Below the pieces are notes generated by a model, which saw nothing but the letters and a program-made list of their open reading frames with translations, was not told where the DNA came from and did not search any database. Below, one piece after another: positions 57,998 through 64,000 of a stretch of DNA of 64,000 nucleotides. Origin of the DNA: Aromatoleum bremense. GTDB taxonomy: Bacteria > Pseudomonadota > Gammaproteobacteria > Burkholderiales > Rhodocyclaceae. Numbering within the stretch: position 1 is the stretch's first letter; each line of letters opens with the position of its first letter. Made by a program: the position numbers and the translations under genes. Location of the stretch: positions 744,001-808,000 of the forward strand of contig NZ_CP059467.1 in assembly GCF_017894365.1 (NCBI RefSeq), read 5' to 3'.

Positions 57998-60148
57998 TTA
58001 TTTCACTTCGGCCAGGTGGAACAGGCGGTGCTTGTCGAGCCGCGTCTCGAAACCGTCGGGCACGACGAAGGTCGTCGCGTCGGATTCGATGATCGCGGGG
58101 CCGGTAATGTGGTTGCCGGGCTTGAGCGCTTCCATCTTCCACAGCACGGCATCGACCCACTTCTTGCCGCGGTAGAACGGACGCGTGCCCAGCCGCGCTT
58201 CGGCCGGCGGCGTCTCGCCCTCTTCCGGGTCTTCCGGCAGCACCGGCTTCTGGGTCGCGACGAGGCCGCGCATGATCGCGCCGGTCACCGAGAAGCCCAG
58301 TTCCGGCGAACGCGCCGAGCTTGCATAGACGCGCGAGTAGGTGTTCTCGAACGCTTCGACGATGCGGTTCCAGTCCTCCGGCGTCGCTGCCGAGCCGATC
58401 GGGGAGGTGATCTCGAGGTCGTTCAGCTGGCCCATGTACTGCATGCGGTAGCCGGGGCGCAGGATCACGTCCTCGGGCTTGAAGCCGTTGATGACGAATT
58501 CCTCGACGACCTTCGCCGCGAGCTCTTGCCAGGCTTCCTGGATCGTGTTGCACGCCGCGGCCTTCTGCGAGTCGGGGGCGATCTGCGGCACCGCGATGTC
58601 GACGCTCTTGTCGTAGCGGTACTCGAAGTCTGCGCACGCGCAGCCGAACGCCGAGAAGCCCGCCGCCCACGCCGGCACGACGACGTCCTTGAAACCGGCA
58701 CCTTCGGTGTAGCCGTAGGTATGCACCGGTCCGGCGCCGCCGTACGAGAAGCACACGAAGTCGGCCGCGTTGTAGCCCTTGGCGCTGATGTTGGCGCGCA
58801 GGTACTCGCGCAGGTTCTGGTCGAGCAGCTCGATGACGCCGGCCGCCGCATCCTCGACCGACAAGCCCAGCGGATCGGCGAGTTGCACCTTGATGTGCTG
58901 CCGCGCGCGCTCGACGTCGAGCTTGATCGCGCCGCCGAGGAAGTTGTGCGGGTTCAGGTAGCCCAGCACGACGTGGCAGTCGGACACCGACACCGTGTCG
59001 AGGCCGCTTTCCGGCCAGCAGGTGCCGACGCGATAGCCAGCGCTGTCCGGTCCCAGCTTGATCGCGCCGCTGTACGGGTCGAGCCGCACGAAGCTGCCGG
59101 CGCCGGCGCCGACGGAGTCCATCGCGACCAGCGGCAAGGACAGCACCAGGCGCGCCATGTCCGGATCGGACACGATCGCGAAGTTGCCCTTCGTGATCAG
59201 CGCCATGTCGAACGACGTGCCACCGATGTCCGAGCACGCGACGTTCTCATAGCCGAGCGCCTCGCCGAGGAGCTTCGAGCCGATGACGCCGCCGATCGGG
59301 CCGGAGACGATCGTGCGCGCGAGCTCCTTCGCCTTCCACGAGATCGTGCCGCCGTGCGTCGCCATCACGCGCAGGTCGAACTTCGCGCCATGCTTGCGGA
59401 AGCGGTCGCTGACTTTTTTGAGCGTCTGGCGCGACGGCTCGGCGGCGTAAGCCTCGAGCACCGTCGTGTTCATGCGGTGGCTTTCCTTGCGCGACGGGTA
59501 GTAATCAACCGACGCGAACACCGGAATGTCGATGTCCAGCTCCGCGAGTTCGTCGCGGCACACGTCGCGCGCCCGCTTCTCACTCGTCCCGTTCTTGTGC
59601 GACTGCAGCAGGCAGATCACGATCGCCTTGGCGCCGGCCTGGACGAGTTCGCGCGTCGCCTGGCGCACTTCAGCCTCGCGCAGCGGGATCACGATCTCGC
59701 CCTGCACGTCGGTGCGCTCGGTGACGCCGCGGGTGCGCGACAGCGGCACCAGCGGCTCGTCGTAGCGGTGCGTGTTCAGATGGATGCGGTCCTCGAGCGC
59801 ATAGCCGAGGTAGCTCTGGATCGCGCGACCCATCGAATGCACCTGCTCGAAGCCGCGGTTGCAGATCAGCCCGACATCGAGCCCCTTGCGCTGCACGACG
59901 CGGTTGAGCATCGCAGTGCCCGAATAGACGCAGGTGACGAGTTCCGGATAGACCTGGTCGACGTCGCGCTCCCAATGGGCCAGCGCGTCCTGCGACGAGT
60001 TGAAGATTGCGAGGGACTCGTCGGCCGGATTGCTCTGTGCCTTGCCAACAACGAAGCGCCCGTCTTCGCGGACGAAGAACGTGTCGGTCATCGTGCCGCC
60101 GGCATCGATGCCCATGACCTGTACCTGTGATGCCTGTAGGACTTCCAT
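57998..60148 (-). CDS. acxA: Acetone carboxylase beta subunit (HyuA family)
   Basis: ATP-binding subunit related to hydantoinase A, which activates acetone and bicarbonate by phosphorylation; known enzymes split ATP to AMP and two phosphates. The 716-residue protein has the N-terminal phosphate loop MGIDAGGTMTDTFFV near residue 12, THGGTISWKAKELARTIVSGP, a second loop CSDIGGTSFDMALI near 305, and FSYGGAGPVHTYGY near 470. ATG 60148 has GGAG eight bases upstream and gives the normal length; ATG 60160 is too close to its GAGGAG. A sigma-54 promoter lies 63 bases before the ATG. Confidence 0.95.
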   Translation of the reverse strand: MEVLQASQVQVMGIDAGGTMTDTFFVREDGRFVVGKAQSNPADESLAIFNSSQDALAHWERDVDQVYPELVTCVYSGTAMLNRVVQRKGLDVGLICNRGFEQVHSMGRAIQSYLGYALEDRIHLNTHRYDEPLVPLSRTRGVTERTDVQGEIVIPLREAEVRQATRELVQAGAKAIVICLLQSHKNGTSEKRARDVCRDELAELDIDIPVFASVDYYPSRKESHRMNTTVLEAYAAEPSRQTLKKVSDRFRKHGAKFDLRVMATHGGTISWKAKELARTIVSGPIGGVIGSKLLGEALGYENVACSDIGGTSFDMALITKGNFAIVSDPDMARLVLSLPLVAMDSVGAGAGSFVRLDPYSGAIKLGPDSAGYRVGTCWPESGLDTVSVSDCHVVLGYLNPHNFLGGAIKLDVERARQHIKVQLADPLGLSVEDAAAGVIELLDQNLREYLRANISAKGYNAADFVCFSYGGAGPVHTYGYTEGAGFKDVVVPAWAAGFSAFGCACADFEYRYDKSVDIAVPQIAPDSQKAAACNTIQEAWQELAAKVVEEFVINGFKPEDVILRPGYRMQYMGQLNDLEITSPIGSAATPEDWNRIVEAFENTYSRVYASSARSPELGFSVTGAIMRGLVATQKPVLPEDPEEGETPPAEARLGTRPFYRGKKWVDAVLWKMEALKPGNHITGPAIIESDATTFVVPDGFETRLDKHRLFHLAEVK

Positions 60149-60210
60149 GTTTATCTCCATCTCCTCTTGATTAGCGAGTCGCCGATGTTGCCGGCCCCCG
60201 GATGTCCTTT

Positions 60211-60226
60211 TGCACCGTCCGTGCCA
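60211..60226 (-). promoter_or_regulatory. Sigma-54 promoter of acxABC
   Basis: Minus-strand TGGCACGGACGGTGCA (60226-60211) matches TGGCACG-N4-TTGCA with one mismatch. GG (-24) and GC (-12) have the exact spacing. Transcription would start near 60200, about 52 bases before acxA. The two sigma-54 activator genes flanking the island support it. Confidence 0.85.
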
Positions 60227-60239
60227 GCATCTTCTTGTC

Positions 60240-60376
60240 GCATCGCAGCAACCGCAAAAGCCATGATGGAAGACCCCACGGACACTTTCTTCGCTGCATC
60301 GCAGCAATCCCGGACAACTGGAGCGGACGGTCGGAAAACGGAGGAACGTACGAAAATCGAACGTGCTGCGACGTTT
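60240..60376 (-). promoter_or_regulatory. Candidate activator-binding region upstream of the acx promoter
   Basis: The 12-mer GCATCGCAGCAA occurs twice in the same orientation at 60240-60251 and 60296-60307 (56 bp apart), with similar TTCTT on its left. A dyad AACGT-N6-ACGTT lies at 60361-60376. The second 12-mer and the dyad fall roughly 95 to 175 bases upstream of the predicted start, where enhancer sites for sigma-54 activators usually sit. No protein is assigned to either. Confidence 0.35.
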
Positions 60377-61306
60377 GGTCGGAAGCGGGACGCGGGCGGG
60401 GGCGAACCGCGCGATGGGGCAGCGGAAAATTGCCTTGCGAGGGCGGGACGGGTGACAGCGACCGAAGCGCAAATCCGTGCTCTCAGCCGGCGCCACCGCG
60501 ATATCGGTCGCGCCTGGGTGATGGTCCGGCACCACGCACCGTCGGGAATCTTTACACCGATCTTCATTTTTCCGCCGCGCCCCAGCGGCGGCACACCGCA
60601 AGATTGATCGCTGACCCCGGCCAAGCGGCCCCTGCGCGCCCCTGCTGCGCGCGCTCCCCGCGCTGGCGGCCCCGTTCCGCCGCAGCTTCTTCGAGCCGCG
60701 GGTCCGGGGCGCTGTCGACATTTCTTACAACCGGCTGCGCTGCCGCCGGACAGCGAGCCGTGAGGGATCACGCGAGGCGCATTTGCGTCACGATGAAATG
60801 CGGGTAGCCGGCGACGGCGAAAAACGCGACAGGAAACGCGCGCCGATTTCCTGAAGCCACCGCTGGGGGCACTGTTGTTGCGCTTCCATCTGTATTGCCA
60901 CGCGGTTTCGCCGTTCGAATTTCCACAAAATTGGCGCGCATTCAGGCGCTTTCTACCGGGGTCTTTGGAACCAAAAACCCCCTGGAAAGGTATTCCCAAC
61001 CAGTTGTTCCGAACGTGGCATTCCCGGCCTCGACGGGTATTGCCCGATCATGAACCGGCCGTTTTCACGCAGCGGTTGCGATTGATATGGAATATGCAGC
61101 CCTCGCTGCCGGCGCCCTCTGCCCGTCTCGATGGAGGTCGCTTGGATTTCTTCGGAGGCAATTCACTCGTTGTTCGCATGCTTTTTGCTTGATAGGTCAC
61201 ATTCATTCCGGGACTGAAATGCATGAGCACGGACGTCGGGCGTATCTCGATTCGGTGCGAAACACAATGAAGGTCGATATCTCCGGAGCGGAAAGGGACA
61301 CCCTTG

Positions 61307-62650
61307 ATGGCGAAACGTAAAGGTTTGCTGCTGGATCAGACCGGCGAAGTGGCCGCCGGCCTGAAGAGTATGGGATTGACCGGCTGGGAATTTCAGGTGG
61401 TTTCATCCATCGACGAGGCCCGCAAGACGTTGACTGCCGGCTCACCGCTGGTTGGTCTGGTGGCTTTCAGCTCGGCGCACCCCTGGCCACCGCGCGAAAT
61501 GGAAGCGCTGATCTCTGTCAACGACGTCGAATGGATCGCGATCCTCGGCAAGGATCTGCTGCGCAACCAGGAGCATGGGCCGATGGTGCTGCGCAACTTC
61601 CACGACTTTCACACGCTGCCGCTCGACTGCGAACGCCTGATGGTGACGCTGGGCCATGCTTACGGCAAGGCATTGATGCTGCAGAACATCGAGGGCTGCT
61701 CGACTCGAACCGGAGACGGCGACAGCCGGTTCGGCATGGTCGGACGCCACGCGAGGATGCTTCAGCTCTTCAACCAGATCGACAAGATCGTCGGGGTCGA
61801 CGCGCCGGTGCTGATCGGCGGCGAATCGGGCACCGGCAAGGAACTCGTGGCAAACGCGATCCACCGCTATTCCGCCCGTGCGGGTTCGCCGTTCGTCACG
61901 ATGAACTGCGGTGCGATTGCGCCGAATCTCATCCAGTCCGAGCTCTTCGGCCACGAGCGCGGCGCATTCACGGGGGCACACCAGCGCAAGATCGGAAACA
62001 TCGAAGCCGCCCACCGCGGCGTCCTGTTCCTCGACGAAATCGGCGACCTGCCCCTCGACCTACAGGGGAACCTGCTGCGCTTTCTGCAGGAAAAGACGAT
62101 CGTCCGCGTCGGTTCCACGGAGCGCATCCGCCTCGACGTGCGGGTGATCGCGGCAACGCATGTCGACCTCGAGCGCGCCGTCGAGCAGGGCCGGTTCCGC
62201 GAAGATCTTTTCTATCGGCTCAACGTCCTGCACCTCAAGGTGCCGCCCCTGCGCGAACGCACCAGCGACATTCCGCTGCTCGCCAATTCGATCTTCGCCC
62301 AGAACCGGCACCAGAAGAGTTCGCAGGTGAAGGGTTTCAGCTCGGAGGCGGTCCATGCGATGTGGGAATACCCGTGGCCGGGCAACGTGCGCGAACTGAT
62401 CAACCGCGTTCAGTACGCCATGATCATGACCGAGTCCAAGCTCATCGCCGCCGCCGACCTGGGCATCGCCGTGCCCGAGATGCACGGCGTCAGCCCGACG
62501 CTCGACGAAGTGCGCGCGACGGTCGAAAAGGAAGTCATCGTCAGCAGTCTCCATAAGTACCGCAACAACGTTTCGGAAGTCGCCCGGCAACTCGGCATTT
62601 CGCGCGTGACGCTGTATCGCATGATCGATCGTCTGAAAATCGTTCTTTAG
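61307..62650 (+). CDS. Sigma-54 activator, VpsR-like
   Basis: A 447-residue enhancer-binding protein. The N-terminal 125 residues resemble the degenerate receiver-like domain of VpsR. The AAA+ domain, about 143-375, has VLIGGESGTGKELVANAI, the sigma-54 loop GAFTGA and LFLDEIGDLPLDLQ. A Fis-type helix-turn-helix (NNVSEVARQLGISRVTLYRM) closes it. ATG 61307 begins MAKRKGLLLDQTGE. VpsR of Vibrio controls exopolysaccharide genes with cyclic-di-GMP, but here the protein diverges from acxA and precedes an outer-membrane protein gene by 48 bases. Either could be its target. Confidence 0.88.
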   Translation: MAKRKGLLLDQTGEVAAGLKSMGLTGWEFQVVSSIDEARKTLTAGSPLVGLVAFSSAHPWPPREMEALISVNDVEWIAILGKDLLRNQEHGPMVLRNFHDFHTLPLDCERLMVTLGHAYGKALMLQNIEGCSTRTGDGDSRFGMVGRHARMLQLFNQIDKIVGVDAPVLIGGESGTGKELVANAIHRYSARAGSPFVTMNCGAIAPNLIQSELFGHERGAFTGAHQRKIGNIEAAHRGVLFLDEIGDLPLDLQGNLLRFLQEKTIVRVGSTERIRLDVRVIAATHVDLERAVEQGRFREDLFYRLNVLHLKVPPLRERTSDIPLLANSIFAQNRHQKSSQVKGFSSEAVHAMWEYPWPGNVRELINRVQYAMIMTESKLIAAADLGIAVPEMHGVSPTLDEVRATVEKEVIVSSLHKYRNNVSEVARQLGISRVTLYRMIDRLKIVL

Positions 62651-62698
62651 CCGTGCCCGGCCGGCCACATCGAAGACAGGAAATACAAGGGGATAACC

Positions 62699-64000
62699 AT
62701 GAAAACCTCGGGACGCCGGTCCGGCGCCGTCGTGGGCTGCAGCGTGGCCGGGCTGGTGCTGGCCGCATCGAGCCCGTTCCTCCACGCTGCCGATGACGCG
62801 GCTTTCGACGGCAGCGTCGATACACTTAGACAGCGGATCGAGGAACAGAGCCGGCAGATCGAATCGCTGAAGCAGGATCTGTCGCGCCAGCAGGCAGTAC
62901 TGCACGACATGCGCCGTGCGCTGGACATCAGCGGCATCAGCGGCCGAGGTCCTGCGCCCGCCGTGCCCGCCACGGTCGCCGCGCCGCCGCCCCCGACAGG
63001 CAGCACACCCGCGCAACAGGTCGCCCAGGCACCGGTGCAGCGTCCTGTCGGCGAGGCGCCGACCCGCACCGACAACCGCCCGCCACCGGTCGCGCCGATC
63101 TTCGAGCAGCCGGGCGTGCTGACGCCGCGGGGGACGTGGATCCTCGAGCCTTCGCTGCAGTATGCGTATTCATCGAGCAATCGCATTGCACTGATCGGCT
63201 ACACGATCATCCCCGCACTCCTGATCGGTCTGATCGATGTTCGGGAGGTCAAGAGCAACTCACTGACCGCGGCGCTGACCGTGCGGCGCGGCATTACGAA
63301 CCGCTTCGAACTCGAAGCGAAAATTCCGTACGTCTATCGCTGGGATTCGAGCGTGAGCCGGGAAGTGGCAGCAGGAAGTGCCAATCCCGAGGTATTCGAC
63401 ACGGACGGGAACGACATCGGCGACATCGAGTTGACCGGCCGGTACCAGCTCAACGACGGCGGGGCCGACCAGCCGTACTACATCGCGTCGCTGCGCTTCA
63501 AGTCGCGCACCGGTACGGATCCGTTCGAAGTCGAAATCGACAGAACGATCAGATCGACGACCGGGGGCGTGGGTCTTCAGACCGAAATTCCCACCGGCTC
63601 GGGTTTCTACTCTCTCCAGCCGGGCCTGACGGTGCTGATTCCTTCCGACCCCGTTGTCTTTTTCGGCGGCATCAGCTACCAGTACAGCTTCAAGCGGGAC
63701 AACGTGAAGCAGAAGACGAACGAGGGCGACATCGAACTCGGCGAGGTCCAGCCGGGTGGTGCTTTCGGTTTCAACTTCGGCATGGGTCTCGCACTGAACG
63801 AGCGCTCATCGTTCAGCATCGGCTACGACCACCTGTCGGTCGGAAAGGTCGAGCAGAACGGCCAGACAGCAGCGACTTCGGTACGCGTTCAGCTCGGTAC
63901 CCTGCTGCTCGGCTACTCCTACCGTATGGCGCCGAACCGGACTTTGAACCTGTCGGTCGGCGCCGGTCTCACGGAGGATACGCCGGACCTGCAACTGACC
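62699..64000 (+). CDS. Outer-membrane beta-barrel protein (partial, runs off window)
   Basis: Open for at least 434 codons to the right edge. It has a signal peptide ending around FLHAADD (residue 30), a short coiled coil (LRQRIEEQSRQIESLKQDLS, about 43-75), a Pro/Ala-rich linker (about 85-130) and, from about 135, alternating amphipathic strands (TWILEPSLQYAYSSSN, ELTGRYQLND, YIASLRFKSR) typical of outer-membrane barrels or channels. Function unknown; it is probably co-transcribed with the VpsR-like activator upstream. Confidence 0.75.
   Translation, partial: MKTSGRRSGAVVGCSVAGLVLAASSPFLHAADDAAFDGSVDTLRQRIEEQSRQIESLKQDLSRQQAVLHDMRRALDISGISGRGPAPAVPATVAAPPPPTGSTPAQQVAQAPVQRPVGEAPTRTDNRPPPVAPIFEQPGVLTPRGTWILEPSLQYAYSSSNRIALIGYTIIPALLIGLIDVREVKSNSLTAALTVRRGITNRFELEAKIPYVYRWDSSVSREVAAGSANPEVFDTDGNDIGDIELTGRYQLNDGGADQPYYIASLRFKSRTGTDPFEVEIDRTIRSTTGGVGLQTEIPTGSGFYSLQPGLTVLIPSDPVVFFGGISYQYSFKRDNVKQKTNEGDIELGEVQPGGAFGFNFGMGLALNERSSFSIGYDHLSVGKVEQNGQTAATSVRVQLGTLLLGYSYRMAPNRTLNLSVGAGLTEDTPDLQLT

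Larger units (their letters stand above)
60149..61306. other. 1.16-kb divergent control region between acxA and the VpsR-like gene
   Basis: I see no supported gene in it; open frames here lack family similarity and are continuations of GC-rich frames. It holds the sigma-54 promoter and repeats near acxA. The part nearer the regulator gene (about 61100-61300) is less GC-rich and should hold its promoter, which I could not fix. Confidence 0.6.

Noticed and set aside
55841-60130. A 1429-codon open frame on the plus strand opposite acxA and acxB
   Set aside because: It is exactly antisense to two well-recognised genes, is Arg/His/Asp/Val-rich without domain motifs, and arises from third-position GC bias.
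55065-60148. Acetophenone carboxylase as the identity of the HyuA/HyuB-like genes
   Set aside because: That enzyme needs five subunits; here there are three of the sizes of acetone carboxylase, and a 168-residue gamma subunit with paired cysteines is present.
57998-60721. A longer version of acxA beginning near 60721
   Set aside because: The extra residues are Arg/Ser/Cys-rich and span the sigma-54 promoter; homology and ribosome-binding site place the start at 60148.

Overview
The window is high-GC, tightly packed bacterial chromosome. Gene order and protein types point to a betaproteobacterium of the Azoarcus/Aromatoleum/Thauera group (inference). The grounds are the leuCDB-asd-fimV-truA-trpFBA-accD-folC-cvpA-purF order, a phaC-phaB-phaB-phaR polyhydroxyalkanoate locus, and a sigma-54-type acetone carboxylase operon. 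Nothing looks like prophage, plasmid or CRISPR; the only mobile element seen is one group II intron.

1-23.5 kb (all minus strand) is biosynthetic housekeeping. In transcription order it holds a CBS-domain protein, fadD, ilvB-ilvN, aroC, an MFS transporter, an M48 lipoprotein protease, leuC-leuD-leuB, asd, fimV, a CbiQ-like membrane protein, truA, trpF-trpB-trpA, accD, folC, a SPOR protein, cvpA and the start of purF (cut by the window edge). ilvBN is preceded by a Val/Leu-rich 25-codon leader peptide and a strong terminator hairpin, which is a classical attenuator layout.

23.6-29.8 kb: fdxA (minus) diverges from trxA-rho (plus). The rho terminator is followed directly by a group II intron of apparent class C. 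Its reverse transcriptase carries an Asp-to-Ala change in motif A and a premature stop. Next come hbd (3-hydroxybutyryl-CoA dehydrogenase) and two tandem copies of an Ala-Glu-Asp tRNA cluster.

29.8-44.5 kb: an FAD-linked oxidase, a patatin-like protein, rimO, the PHA locus (phaC, two phaB, phaR, with terminators between units), a small membrane protein, pgeF-rluD divergent from bamD, and a mannose-1-phosphate guanylyltransferase.

42.5-64 kb is the most interesting part: a ketone-catabolic island. A sigma-54 promoter at about 60.2 kb drives acxA-acxB-acxC (acetone carboxylase: acetone + bicarbonate + ATP to acetoacetate). A YCF48 beta-propeller protein, an RND/MMPL transporter, a DUF1302 outer-membrane protein and a DUF1329 protein follow on the same strand. 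After a terminator come an acetoacetyl-CoA-synthetase-like ligase and a two-subunit 3-oxoacid CoA-transferase. Both activating enzymes would turn acetoacetate into acetoacetyl-CoA, which can go to acetyl-CoA or, through the nearby phaB/phaC genes, to PHA. Two sigma-54 activators flank the island: an AcoR-like GAF protein (42.5 kb) and a VpsR-like protein (61.3 kb). The latter is followed by an outer-membrane protein gene that runs off the window.
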